Below, piece after piece: positions 28,545 to 37,208 of a stretch of 64,000 nt of DNA (within the stretch, counting starts at the first letter, position 1; every line of letters begins with the position of its first letter). The stretch is from NCBI RefSeq assembly GCF_017696085.1, contig NZ_JAAORH010000001.1, forward strand, positions 62,001 to 126,000. Direction: 5' to 3'. Made by a program: the position numbers and the translations under genes. The notes beneath the pieces are model-generated. The model was not told the DNA's origin. It saw nothing but the letters and a program-made list of their open reading frames with translations, and searched no databases. The DNA is from Prochlorococcus marinus XMU1410. GTDB lineage: Bacteria > Cyanobacteriota > Cyanobacteriia > PCC-6307 > Cyanobiaceae.

Positions 28545-30353
28545 ATGAATTTAATTTCAGTAGTTATTAATAATTTTGATGCGTTTATAACGGTGGTGGT
28601 TTTAATAATGTCAATAATTTTATTTATTAAAAATACTATTGCGCCAGAATTGACTGGTTTATTATGTGTTGGGATATTCATAGCTACAGGGGTCCTTTCT
28701 CCTGAAAAAGCTTTAGCTGGATTTGGTAGCCCATCCTTAATTACTCTGATGGGGTTATTTGCAGTTTCTTCTGCATTATTTAAAAGTGGTGCTTTAGACC
28801 GAGTAAGAGAATTGATTTCTTCTGAAGGTATTAGAACTCCAAGGAAATTAATTTCTTTAATAGCTTTTTTGATTGCTCCAATATCTGGAATTGTACCTAA
28901 TACTCCAGTAGTTGCATCTTTGCTACCCATAATTGAAGGTTGGTGCGAGCGGAGAAATATATCACCATCAAAAGTTTTATTACCCCTTTCTTTTGCTACT
29001 TTACTAGGAGGAACCCTAACATTATTAGGTAGCTCAGTAAATCTTCTTGTAAGTGATATTAGTCAGCAATTAGGTTATGGAGCTTTGGAATTATTTAGTT
29101 TGACGTCAATAGGGATTCCTGTATGGCTTATAGGTACAACCTATATGATTCTAGTTTCTGACGTACTTTTGCCAGATAGAGGAAGAGATAAGGAATTTAT
29201 AAAAAATGGTGATTTGAATATATACTTTACCGAAGTTACTATTCCCTCTACTTCAGAATTAGTTGGACAATCTGTCAGAAATAGTAGATTGCAAAGACGA
29301 TTTGACGTTGATGTTCTGGAATTGCAACGAAATGGAAAAGTTATTCTTCCCCCTTTGGCTGATAGAAAGATTGAACCGGATGATAGATTAATAATCCGCG
29401 TTACAAGGGCAGATTTATTTAGGCTTCAGCAGGAACATACCATTCTGTTAGGCGAAAATAAAACATCTTTCGATGGAGCTAATGTTTTCTCAGATGATGA
29501 AGGTACTAAGACCTTTGAAGCCCTTTTACCAGCTGGCTCAACACTTGCTGGTGCAAGTTTGAGAGAATTAAGATTTAGGCAGCGTCATAATGCAACAGTT
29601 TTGGCACTAAGAAGAGGTCAACAAACTGTTCAGGAGAGATTAGGCCAAGCTGTTTTAAGGGCTGGAGATGTTTTATTATTGCAAGCACCGTTAGATTCAA
29701 TAAGAGGTTTGCAAGCTAGTAATGATTTACTTATTTTAGATCAATTCGAAGATGATTTACCTTTTTTGATAAAAAAACCTATATCTATTGGAATTGCAAT
29801 AGGAATGGTGGTTTTGCCTTCAGTTTCAAATATTCCATTAGTAGGTTCAGTCCTTTTAGCAGTCATTGCTATGGTTGCTTGTGGATGTTTAAGACCTGCA
29901 GAGATACAAAAATCAATTAGGTTAGACGTCATTTTATTGTTGGGATCTCTATCATGCTTTAGTGTGGCTATGCAAGTAACAGGATTAGCAGATTTAATTG
30001 CTGTCAATCTAAACTTTGCCCTTAATGGAATGCCTCTGTATTTTGCACTAGTCTTAATTTTTGTATCGACAGTCATTCTTACACAATTTATAAGTAATGC
30101 TGCTTCGGTTGCTTTGATTTTGCCTGTGGCTATTGAATTATCAAACGTTTTAGGGATTTCACCAAGTGCTTTAATAATGCTTGTTTTATTTGGTGCAAGT
30201 CAATCTTTCTTGACTCCAATGGGTTATCAAACAAATTTAATGGTTTATGGTCCTGGAAGATATAGGTTTTTTGATATCGCAAAATACGGAGCTGGATTAA
30301 CACTTATAATGTCTTTTACTGTACCAGCATTGATAATTTTAAATTACGGGTAA
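28545..30353 (+). CDS. SLC13/DASS-type anion permease with RCK_C domains
   Basis: A 602-residue membrane protein of the divalent anion:sodium symporter family (sulfate or dicarboxylate). About ten helices are split by a central soluble region at about 215-405. That region holds two RCK_C (TrkA_C) domains: EVTIPSTSELVGQSVRNSRL to LIIRVTRADL, and EALLPAGSTLAGASLRELRF to DVLLLQAP. Helical hairpins with PNTPVVASLLP and ISNAASVALILPVAIEL are family signatures. Sulfate is a plausible substrate, but this is inference. ktrB begins 4 bp downstream, so coupled expression is likely. Confidence 0.85.
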   Translation: MNLISVVINNFDAFITVVVLIMSIILFIKNTIAPELTGLLCVGIFIATGVLSPEKALAGFGSPSLITLMGLFAVSSALFKSGALDRVRELISSEGIRTPRKLISLIAFLIAPISGIVPNTPVVASLLPIIEGWCERRNISPSKVLLPLSFATLLGGTLTLLGSSVNLLVSDISQQLGYGALELFSLTSIGIPVWLIGTTYMILVSDVLLPDRGRDKEFIKNGDLNIYFTEVTIPSTSELVGQSVRNSRLQRRFDVDVLELQRNGKVILPPLADRKIEPDDRLIIRVTRADLFRLQQEHTILLGENKTSFDGANVFSDDEGTKTFEALLPAGSTLAGASLRELRFRQRHNATVLALRRGQQTVQERLGQAVLRAGDVLLLQAPLDSIRGLQASNDLLILDQFEDDLPFLIKKPISIGIAIGMVVLPSVSNIPLVGSVLLAVIAMVACGCLRPAEIQKSIRLDVILLLGSLSCFSVAMQVTGLADLIAVNLNFALNGMPLYFALVLIFVSTVILTQFISNAASVALILPVAIELSNVLGISPSALIMLVLFGASQSFLTPMGYQTNLMVYGPGRYRFFDIAKYGAGLTLIMSFTVPALIILNYG

Positions 30354-30357
30354 TATC

Positions 30358-31761
30358 GTGAAATTCACAAGTAAGGTTTATAAGTTAAAAGATGCTTACA
30401 AAAAGCTATCTGTGCCTCAATTTACTATTGTTACAGGCTTATTTATTATTTGCCTTGGAACTTTAATTTTGAGTTCTCCATTATGTTCATCTTCAAAGGT
30501 TGGCTTGTGGGAAGCATTTTTTACATCTACTTCTGCTATTACTGTAACTGGTCTAACCATTATAGATATTGGTGATGATTTAAATTTCTTTGGCCAAGTT
30601 TTCTTGGCTTTTATGCTCTTATCAGGTGGTCTAGGATTAATGGCTATTACAACATTTTTACAAGGTTTTGTTGTAAAGGGGACAAAGCTAAGAACTAGAT
30701 TAGATAAAGGAAAGACCCTAGATGAATTTGGAGTTGGAGGAATTGGTCGAACTTTTCAAAGTATTGCTATTACAGCGATTAGTATCATATCCTTGGGCGC
30801 AATTGTTTTATATGCTTTTGGATTTGTAGACATTCAAAATAATTGGGAAAGACTATGGTCCTCGATTTTTCACAGTATATCTGCATATAACAATGCAGGA
30901 TTTTCTTTAAGTTCAAATAGTCTCCAAGACTATAGAACAAATTATTTGGTGAATAGTGTTTTTGTTTTTCTCATTGTTATGGGCGGATTGGGATGGCGGG
31001 TTATTGATGATATTTGGAGTAATAAAAAAAATCTTTCTTATAAAAAATTAAGCCTTCATTCCAGACTAGTGCTTAGGACAAGTTTGTCTCTAATATTATT
31101 TGGATCATTAGGATTCTTTATCACTGAATCATTGCTTAATAGTCAATTTTTTAATGATTTGAATTTGTTTGAACGGTTATTGTCATCAATTTTTGAGACA
31201 GTAAGTGCGAGAACTGCCGGCTTTACAAATTATCCAATCTCCTTGAACTCTATATCAGATACTGGCTTATTGTTATTAATGACTTTGATGTTTATTGGAG
31301 CAAGTACTGGAGGTACTGGTGGAGGCATAAAAACAACTACATTTATTGCTTTAATGGCTGCAACTAGATCAACTTTAAGAGGTCAAAAAGATGTCATTAT
31401 TAGCAATAGAGTAATTTCAGATAAAGTTATTCTAAAGGCAGTTGGAATCACAGTTGGATCTTTACTTTTTGTTCTTTTAATGGCAATGTTGCTTAGTACA
31501 ACAAATACGTTTGTTAAGCGAGAATCTTTCACATTCCTAGAAATTCTGTTCACTTGCATATCTGCATTTGCAACTGTTGGTTTTGATATTGGTTTAACTG
31601 CAAAATTAAATCATTTTGGCCAGTTTATTCTTATTGTCGGAATGTTCGTGGGCAGACTTGGGATCCTTTTGCTTTTAAGTGCACTTTGGCAGGCTCTTTA
31701 TAAGAGTAGAATAGATAGACAAAAGAGAATTGGCTATCCTAGGGCTGATCTTTATGTTTAG
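30358..31761 (+). CDS. ktrB: KtrB/TrkH-type potassium transporter, membrane subunit
   Basis: Membrane subunit of the sodium-dependent potassium uptake system. The 467 residues contain four pore-loop repeats with the conserved selectivity-filter glycines: TSAITVTGLTI, SAYNNAGFS, SARTAGFTN and SAFATVGFD. The start is GTG and it lies 4 bp after the anion permease stop. It is followed after 18 bp by ktrA, the cytoplasmic gating partner. In cyanobacteria Ktr is important for salt acclimation. Confidence 0.93.
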   Translation: MKFTSKVYKLKDAYKKLSVPQFTIVTGLFIICLGTLILSSPLCSSSKVGLWEAFFTSTSAITVTGLTIIDIGDDLNFFGQVFLAFMLLSGGLGLMAITTFLQGFVVKGTKLRTRLDKGKTLDEFGVGGIGRTFQSIAITAISIISLGAIVLYAFGFVDIQNNWERLWSSIFHSISAYNNAGFSLSSNSLQDYRTNYLVNSVFVFLIVMGGLGWRVIDDIWSNKKNLSYKKLSLHSRLVLRTSLSLILFGSLGFFITESLLNSQFFNDLNLFERLLSSIFETVSARTAGFTNYPISLNSISDTGLLLLMTLMFIGASTGGTGGGIKTTTFIALMAATRSTLRGQKDVIISNRVISDKVILKAVGITVGSLLFVLLMAMLLSTTNTFVKRESFTFLEILFTCISAFATVGFDIGLTAKLNHFGQFILIVGMFVGRLGILLLLSALWQALYKSRIDRQKRIGYPRADLYV

Positions 31762-31779
31762 GATTGACTAAGTTTTATT

Positions 31780-32484
31780 ATGGCTGATTGGTGGCAGTGG
31801 TCTCAAAAGAGAGAAAAAGAAGCACTCACTTTTGCAGTTGTTGGCGTTGGAAGATTTGGAACTGCTGTTTGTAGAGAACTTATAAGTAATGGTGCAGATG
31901 TTTTGGCTGCAGATTATTCGGAAAAAGCTATTGATGATTTGAGACAATTGGAACCTTCAATAGAAGCAAGAGTTGTCGATTGTACTGATGAAGAGTCTAT
32001 GAAGGAATCTGGAATACTTGAAATGAATACTGTTGTAGTAGGTATAAGTGAACCTATTGAAGCAAGTATAACTACGACACTTATTGCTAAAGATAGTGAA
32101 GGTAGCAAAGTGAAAAGAGTAATAGCAAGAGCTACGAGTGATTTGCACGAAAAAATGTTAAAAAGAGTAGGTGCAGACAAAGTTGTCTTCCCTTCCAGAA
32201 TGCAAGGTGAGAGATTAGGTTTAGAACTAGTTAGACCAAATCTAATTGAAAGATTGGAACTCGATAACCAAACTGGTATAGATGAAATAACTGTTCCAGA
32301 GGAATTTATTGGAAGATCTTTAAGAGATTTGAATTTGAGGAAAAATTATTTAGTTAATGTTCTTGCAGCAGGACCTGCTGAAGAGTTAACAGTTAATCCT
32401 CCAGCAAAATATATCTTGGAAAGAGGAAATATTTTGGTAGTAATGGGAAAAACTGCAGATTTACAGAAATTGCCTCAAAATTAA
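31780..32484 (+). CDS. ktrA: KtrA/TrkA-type regulatory subunit
   Basis: Cytoplasmic RCK ring subunit that binds nucleotides and gates KtrB. The 234-residue protein has a Rossmann RCK_N domain with VVGVGRFGTAV at about 21-31 and the acidic end of strand two in DYSEKAIDDL, and an RCK_C domain at about 160-230 (EITVPEEFIGRSLRDLNL to GNILVVMG). It is the last gene of the forward cluster. The convergent ribbon-helix-helix gene ends 7 bp away. Confidence 0.93.
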   Translation: MADWWQWSQKREKEALTFAVVGVGRFGTAVCRELISNGADVLAADYSEKAIDDLRQLEPSIEARVVDCTDEESMKESGILEMNTVVVGISEPIEASITTTLIAKDSEGSKVKRVIARATSDLHEKMLKRVGADKVVFPSRMQGERLGLELVRPNLIERLELDNQTGIDEITVPEEFIGRSLRDLNLRKNYLVNVLAAGPAEELTVNPPAKYILERGNILVVMGKTADLQKLPQN

Positions 32485-32490
32485 TATTTT

Positions 32491-32793
32491 TTAATCAGAT
32501 TTTTTATAGTATCTAATCCTTTGAGGAGCTCTTTTTAATCTTCTTACGCTTTGTTTTTCAAGTTCGTCTCTAAATCTATCAGTATTTAAATTATTTTCTG
32601 AAACAGGTGATTTACTTTCTTTCTCGAAATATTTTTTTATACCCTCTTGTATTAACACTTTTGCCATATTACTAACTGTCCTAGATTCATTATTAGCCAA
32701 AATAGTTAATTGCTCACATATTAATTCTGGAAGAACTACTTGAATTCTGGGGGATTTAGGCTTCCCATTAGTTGAGTTTTGGCGGGTAGCCAT
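32491..32793 (-). CDS. Ribbon-helix-helix (CopG-like) DNA-binding protein
   Basis: A 100-residue basic protein. Residues about 17-56 fit a ribbon-helix-helix domain: a beta strand RIQVVLPELICEQL, a first helix ICEQLTILANNES, the turn RTVSN, and a second helix MAKVLIQEGIKKYF. The C-terminal 40 residues are charged and end in RLKRAPQRIRYYKKSD. RHH proteins bind DNA as dimers to inverted repeats, and such a repeat lies just upstream at 32813-32870. The target and signal are unknown. It is divergent from a 112-residue hypothetical gene. Confidence 0.7.
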   Translation of the reverse strand: MATRQNSTNGKPKSPRIQVVLPELICEQLTILANNESRTVSNMAKVLIQEGIKKYFEKESKSPVSENNLNTDRFRDELEKQSVRRLKRAPQRIRYYKKSD

Positions 32794-32812
32794 GAGTCAA
32801 AGTTGATAACTG

Positions 32813-32870
32813 TTACTTATTAGTATACACAGTTAGTCAAGGATACTATCTTTGTGTATATTATTAGTAA
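32813..32870. promoter_or_regulatory. Inverted repeat, candidate operator
   Basis: The left arm (32813-32831, ending GTATACACA) and the right arm (32853-32870, starting TGTGTATA) match as an inverted repeat at 16 of 19 positions, allowing one gap, across a 21-base spacer. It lies in the 117-base gap between the divergent RHH gene and the 32911 gene, where an autoregulatory operator would be expected. The function is inferred. Confidence 0.5.
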
Positions 32871-32910
32871 GGAAATTTATGTCCGTATCAATTAATTGTT
32901 TTATTGTCCC

Positions 32911-33249
32911 ATGAAAAATTCAAGAAAAATTGATTCTCCTAAAAGTTCGATAATTGATAAACCGAAAAAAAGATTAGTCAATTCTGATTCTCACGACAAT
33001 GAAAATAGTGACGTTTTGGTATCAGCTGTAATTAGTCCATATTTGTTAACTCATCTTCACCATATTCTTCAGCAGTCTGAGTATTATGCCCAAAAAGATG
33101 GCAGAAAATCTCACGCAGCTAACTTTGCGAAACTAAGAAAAGTTTTATGTTTAGACGCAAGAAGTATGGCAGATGCCTCTGCAAAAGAGATAAAAGATGT
33201 GGATAATGATTTATCTAATAATAAATATAATGAACAAAATGTAGCATGA
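32911..33249 (+). CDS. Conserved hypothetical protein
   Basis: A 112-residue protein from the ATG at 32911 (MKNSRKIDSP); a TTG at 32896 would add five residues. The N-terminal 40 residues are polar and basic, likely disordered. The middle, SAVISPYLLTHLHHILQQSEYYAQKDGRKSHAANF, is helical with several His. The C-terminus is acidic. I do not recognise a family. It is divergent from the RHH gene and shares the palindromic intergenic region, so it may be its regulatory target. Confidence 0.6.
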   Translation: MKNSRKIDSPKSSIIDKPKKRLVNSDSHDNENSDVLVSAVISPYLLTHLHHILQQSEYYAQKDGRKSHAANFAKLRKVLCLDARSMADASAKEIKDVDNDLSNNKYNEQNVA

Positions 33250-33283
33250 AGTAATAATCTATTAGTAAATAGATTTTAAAAAC

Positions 33284-33514
33284 ATGTCCAGTAATGCTGA
33301 AAAGCTCTATAAATTAATAGCTAATGATTCAAAAAAGAAACAAAGTCTGTTTATGACAGCCTTAACTAATCCCAAAAAAGCCTTAGATAAAATATGCGAA
33401 ATTGGCAACGAGTTAAATATTTCTGTGACTAAAGAAGAGGTTATTGAATATTTGAGTACTATTGATGATGAGGTAACTAAAATGTGGTTAATTAAGGCTC
33501 GAGGAGGTCTTTAG
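33284..33514 (+). CDS. Small protein with Nif11-leader-like pattern (tentative)
   Basis: A 76-residue helical protein. The pattern AEKLYKLIANDSKKKQSLFM, then NPKKALDKICEIGNELNISV-TKEEV, resembles the Nif11/NHLP leader domain (a helix, an asparagine/proline turn, a second helix, and G-x-x-x-(I/V)-(S/T)-x-E-E). The end, KARGGL, has the double glycine but almost nothing after it, so no core peptide is visible. I cannot confirm the family by eye; it could simply be a small conserved helical protein. It overlaps the 3' end of an opposite-strand small gene by 23 bp. Confidence 0.55.
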   Translation: MSSNAEKLYKLIANDSKKKQSLFMTALTNPKKALDKICEIGNELNISVTKEEVIEYLSTIDDEVTKMWLIKARGGL

Positions 33515-33668
33515 GAAAAGGTTTCGAATAATTATTATTTGGATTAGGAATAGGTTTTATTCTTTTGTTGTAGCCTCCTCCACCAGCTAAAGTCCAAAAA
33601 AACCAATAACTTGGAATTGCAAGAGCTGCAGCTATGAAAATCACTACAATTTGTTCTATTCTTTTCAT
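33492..33668 (-). CDS. Small single-helix membrane protein
   Basis: A 58-residue ORF from ATG. A basic N-terminus (MKRIEQ) is followed by one transmembrane helix, IVVIFIAAALAIPSYWFFWTL, then AGGGGYNKR and a Pro/Asn-rich tail NPNNNYSKPFPKD. The pattern of positive N-terminus, helix, and extracytoplasmic or lumenal tail is coherent. Its 3' end overlaps the forward 33284 gene by 23 bp. Function unknown. Confidence 0.5.
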   Translation of the reverse strand: MKRIEQIVVIFIAAALAIPSYWFFWTLAGGGGYNKRIKPIPNPNNNYSKPFPKDLLEP

Positions 33669-33740
33669 GATTTAATTTTATTCCACAAAATATTTTTTAG
33701 TAAATAAGCCACAGATTTTGTAAATTCTATTTTTAAGACA

Positions 33741-35366
33741 GTGATTAGATTTGAAGGTGTAAGCAAAATTTATTCTACAGATGTTGTTTTAAAAAATATT
33801 AGTTGGGAGATTAAGAAAGGAGAAAAAGTTGGCTTAGTTGGTTCTAATGGTGCAGGTAAATCAACCCAATTTAAGATTTTAATTGGAGAGGAAGAGCAAA
33901 CAAGTGGAACGATCATTAAAGAGGGGAATCCTAAAATTGCCCATTTAAAGCAAGAGTTTGATTGTAATTTGAATTTTTCAGTGAGACAGGAATTAGAAAG
34001 TTCTTTTAAAGATATACAAATTGTTGCCATTAAACTTTTAGAAATTGCAAATAAAATGAATTTGTTGGATATAAAAAAAAATTCTGATGAACTTGAAATA
34101 TTTGTAAATCAACTCGCAAAATATCAAGCAAAATTTGAAGCTTTAGGTGGTTATAAAATGCAATCTGATGTAGAAAAAATATTACCAAAATTAGGCTTTT
34201 CTATAGAAGATGCTGATAAATTAGTTGGCAATTTCTCAGGTGGTTGGCAGATGAAAGTTGCACTTGGAAAAATAATCTTACAAAAACCTGATTTACTTTT
34301 ACTGGATGAACCAACCAATCATTTAGATTTAGAAACTATTTTTTGGTTGGAAGAATATCTATCATCACTTAAGATTGCTGTTATTATTATCAGTCATGAT
34401 AGATATTTCTTAGATAAATTATGTAAAAAAATAATTTTTGTAGATAGAGGAACATCTGAAACATATAATGGAAACTATTCTTTTTTTGTCGAACAGAAAT
34501 CTTTGAATGAAGAATCAAAAAATAAGTCATATCAATTACAACAAAAAGAAATTGAGTTACAGAAGAGGTATATAGATAGATTTAGAGCAAGTGCAACCAG
34601 AAGTTCTCAAGCAAAGAGTAGAGAAAAACAATTAAAAAAGATTTCTAAAATTGAGGCTCCCATAGCAAAATCAAAAAGTCCTGTTTTTAATTTTCCAGAG
34701 TGTCCTCGCTCAGGCAAATTAGTTCTAAATATCAAAAATTTGTCTCATAGTTTCGAGGATAAAATTCTTTTTTTAGATATTAATTTAAAGATTTCTTCTG
34801 GACAGAAAATAGCAATATTGGGACCAAATGGCTGCGGCAAATCTACATTGCTTAAAATTATTATGAAAAAAATATCTCCTGAAATTGGAGAAATTAATCT
34901 TGGTAAACATAATATAATTACTAGCTATTATGAACAAAATCAGGCTGAAGCACTTTCACTTGATGAAAGGGTTATTGATTTAATATATAATAAGTCTCCA
35001 GAATGGTCCCAAAAAAAAGTTAGAACATTTTTAGGGGGTTTTGGTTTTCAAAATGAAACTGTTTTTAAATATATTAAACAACTCAGTGGGGGAGAAAAGG
35101 CAAGATTAGCATTAGCGCTCATGATTATTAATCCTAGTAATTTCCTTCTTTTGGACGAACCAACTAATCATTTGGATCTGCAATCTAAAGAAAACTTAGA
35201 ATTAGCAATTAAAAATTATAAAGGTTCATTATTAATGATTTCTCATGATCGGTATTTTATTTCAAAGGTTGCAAATAGAATTATTGAAATTAAAGATTCA
35301 AAGTTATTTTCATATGATGGCAATTACGAATATTTTTTAGAAAAAACTCAAAGACAAAAAATTTGA
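33741..35366 (+). CDS. ABC-F family ATPase (Uup/EttA type)
   Basis: A soluble protein of 541 residues with two ABC ATPase domains and no membrane segment. Domain 1 has GSNGAGKST near 37, signature FSGGWQMKVALG and DLLLLDEPTNHLDLE. Domain 2 has GPNGCGKST near 365, signature LSGGEKARLALA and FLLLDEPTNHLDLQ. The linker at about 245-315 is basic (YIDRFRASATRSSQAKSREKQ), the P-site-tRNA-interaction motif of ABC-F factors that work on the ribosome. The start is GTG. Which ABC-F subtype is uncertain. Confidence 0.9.
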   Translation: MIRFEGVSKIYSTDVVLKNISWEIKKGEKVGLVGSNGAGKSTQFKILIGEEEQTSGTIIKEGNPKIAHLKQEFDCNLNFSVRQELESSFKDIQIVAIKLLEIANKMNLLDIKKNSDELEIFVNQLAKYQAKFEALGGYKMQSDVEKILPKLGFSIEDADKLVGNFSGGWQMKVALGKIILQKPDLLLLDEPTNHLDLETIFWLEEYLSSLKIAVIIISHDRYFLDKLCKKIIFVDRGTSETYNGNYSFFVEQKSLNEESKNKSYQLQQKEIELQKRYIDRFRASATRSSQAKSREKQLKKISKIEAPIAKSKSPVFNFPECPRSGKLVLNIKNLSHSFEDKILFLDINLKISSGQKIAILGPNGCGKSTLLKIIMKKISPEIGEINLGKHNIITSYYEQNQAEALSLDERVIDLIYNKSPEWSQKKVRTFLGGFGFQNETVFKYIKQLSGGEKARLALALMIINPSNFLLLDEPTNHLDLQSKENLELAIKNYKGSLLMISHDRYFISKVANRIIEIKDSKLFSYDGNYEYFLEKTQRQKI

Positions 35367-35477
35367 TTATTTTTAATAAAATTTACAATTAGCTAAGTAA
35401 GATCACTCATTTATCTTTACATAGTTTACCGTCCTTGATTAATCTTAAAAATACAAAAATAGGTTTTAATAATTTAA

Positions 35478-35621
35478 ATGAAAAATTACGATTTCCAAGA
35501 AAAACATTTTCAAATTTCTGATCCTATTGAAAGTTATTTTGAATGCATTACTTCCTGTGATATAAGGGATGGTAGATGTATTTCTAGATGTGTTGAAATA
35601 CTTAAACGGAATGACAATTAA
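35478..35621 (+). CDS. Small four-cysteine protein
   Basis: A 47-residue ORF from ATG. The four cysteines fall as C-x3-C-x6-C-x3-C in YFECITSCDIRDGRCISRCV, flanked by polar helical segments. The arrangement of two CxxxC pairs suggests two disulfides in a helical hairpin or a metal site. It lies in the gap between the ABC-F gene and convergent htrA, 5 bp from the htrA stop. I believe similar small proteins occur in marine picocyanobacteria, but cannot check it here. Function unknown. Confidence 0.6.
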   Translation: MKNYDFQEKHFQISDPIESYFECITSCDIRDGRCISRCVEILKRNDN

Positions 35622-35626
35622 ATTTT

Positions 35627-36748
35627 TTAGTTATTTTGTAGATTAGTAATATCAGTTGGTATTACTTTTAATTTAATAAATTTATTTTTACGCTTCAATA
35701 ATATATTTACTTGTTTTTTGATACCATTTCGACTAATTTGTTCTATTACGTTTGATGCGGTTTCAATATCTTTATCGCCTATTTTAATTAAAATATCACC
35801 TATCTTGATTCCACTTTTTTCAGCTGGACTGTTCGGTAATACATATCCAACTTTTACGATATTATTTTTTCTCTCAGAAATACTTTCTTCTATTAGGCTA
35901 ATTCCAATCATAGGATGTATTACTTTTCCATTGTTTAAAAGTTGATAGGCAATTTCCTTAGCTTTATTAATTGGGATTGCGAAACTCAAACCCGCTCCTG
36001 GACCTGATCTTATCAACGTATTAATACCAATTACTTCTCCATCGCTATTCAACAGTGGACCTCCAGAATTGCCAGGATTAATAGCAGCATCTGTTTGTAT
36101 AAGTTCAAGTTTTTTATCATATATTCCTAATTTATTTACGTTTCTATTTAGATTACTAATAATACCAAGCGTAACTGTGTTTTCCAGTCCGAATGGATTT
36201 CCAACTGCTATAGCCCAATCACCAACTTTAATCTTTGAAGAATCGCCCAATTTTGCTTTTGGCCAAGGCCCTCTCCCTTCAATCTTTAGCACAGCTAAAT
36301 CAGTAAAAGAGTCTTGGCCTATCAGTTTAGCGTTTAATTTATTGCCATTGGTTAAACCAACAATTACCTTATCTGATCCATTAACTACATGAGCATTTGT
36401 CATTACAAGTCCATCTGCAAATATAAATCCACTGCCTTGGTTTTGCTCTATCCTCGGTCGATTTTCGTTAGGCAAATCTAATCCAAAAAATCTTTCATAA
36501 TATGGGTCTAGAAATAGTTGAGAATTTCTTGGGAAATTTCTTTTTTTAACATATCTTTGAGTATCAATTGTCACTACAGCTGCACCGGTTCTTTCTACAG
36601 CTTTTGTTATAAAAGATCTGTTCGAATATAAATTAACTTCATTAATTCTTGGCTTGCTTAATTGTTGGGATATGACTTTTGTTGGATATCTAATGCCCAC
36701 TGTAATTAATGAAGTGATTAGTAATAGCTTTTGGATGTCTCTTTTCAA
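35627..36748 (-). CDS. HtrA/DegP-type serine protease with one PDZ domain
   Basis: Periplasmic or lumenal quality-control protease (HtrA/HhoA/HhoB type). The 373-residue protein begins with a signal or anchor (LLLITSLITVGIRYPTKVIS). The trypsin-like triad is intact: His in TNAHVVNG near 118, Asp in FTDLAVLKI near 146, and Ser in NPGNSGGPL near 226. One PDZ domain fills about 270-370 (VLPNSPAEKSGIKIGDILIKI). Its promoter would lie in the 172-base gap upstream. Only one copy is in this window, so the exact paralogue cannot be named. Confidence 0.93.
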   Translation of the reverse strand: MKRDIQKLLLITSLITVGIRYPTKVISQQLSKPRINEVNLYSNRSFITKAVERTGAAVVTIDTQRYVKKRNFPRNSQLFLDPYYERFFGLDLPNENRPRIEQNQGSGFIFADGLVMTNAHVVNGSDKVIVGLTNGNKLNAKLIGQDSFTDLAVLKIEGRGPWPKAKLGDSSKIKVGDWAIAVGNPFGLENTVTLGIISNLNRNVNKLGIYDKKLELIQTDAAINPGNSGGPLLNSDGEVIGINTLIRSGPGAGLSFAIPINKAKEIAYQLLNNGKVIHPMIGISLIEESISERKNNIVKVGYVLPNSPAEKSGIKIGDILIKIGDKDIETASNVIEQISRNGIKKQVNILLKRKNKFIKLKVIPTDITNLQNN

Positions 36749-36920
36749 TTTTGATTTTTTATGTTCTTCGAGAGATTTAATACACCATATCAGTGTAATT
36801 TAAATATAACTACTAATTAAATTTATTGAATCTAGAGAATAAATTAATAACTTAAAGTAGCTAAATTTCTTTTTTTCTGGCTATTATGTTAATCATATAA
36901 CTAACTAGTTTATAAATCCG

Positions 36921-37184
36921 ATGACTATCCTATTTCCAATAATATATTCTGCAGCCTTAACTTATTTAGTTTGGAAAGCTTTTAAAGTTATGTCTAATGG
37001 CTGGGGTATATCCGATAATAAAAATCAACGAATGAGTACTTCTAGTTTTAAACAAAAAAAGTACACAATACATCCAGAACTTTTAGATAAATCAGGAAAC
37101 ATAACAGAAGAAGAATTACTAACAGTAAGATTTTCTAATGACAATGACTCTACATTAGAAGAAAAAGGTTCAACAACTGATTAA
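36921..37184 (+). CDS. DUF2973 family protein
   Basis: An 87-residue cyanobacterial protein. One N-terminal membrane helix (ILFPIIYSAALTYLVWKAF) is followed by a hydrophilic tail with KKYTIHPELLDKSGNITEEELLTVRF, which is the conserved DUF2973 pattern. Function unknown. It is followed 24 bp later by another cyanobacteria-type gene on the same strand. Confidence 0.75.
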   Translation: MTILFPIIYSAALTYLVWKAFKVMSNGWGISDNKNQRMSTSSFKQKKYTIHPELLDKSGNITEEELLTVRFSNDNDSTLEEKGSTTD

Positions 37185-37208
37185 TCAAATTTTATCTAAG
37201 GAAAAAAA

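Noticed and set aside
32491..33249. Toxin-antitoxin pair
   Set aside because: The RHH gene fits an antitoxin, but the divergent orientation and the neighbour's sequence do not match any toxin family I know.
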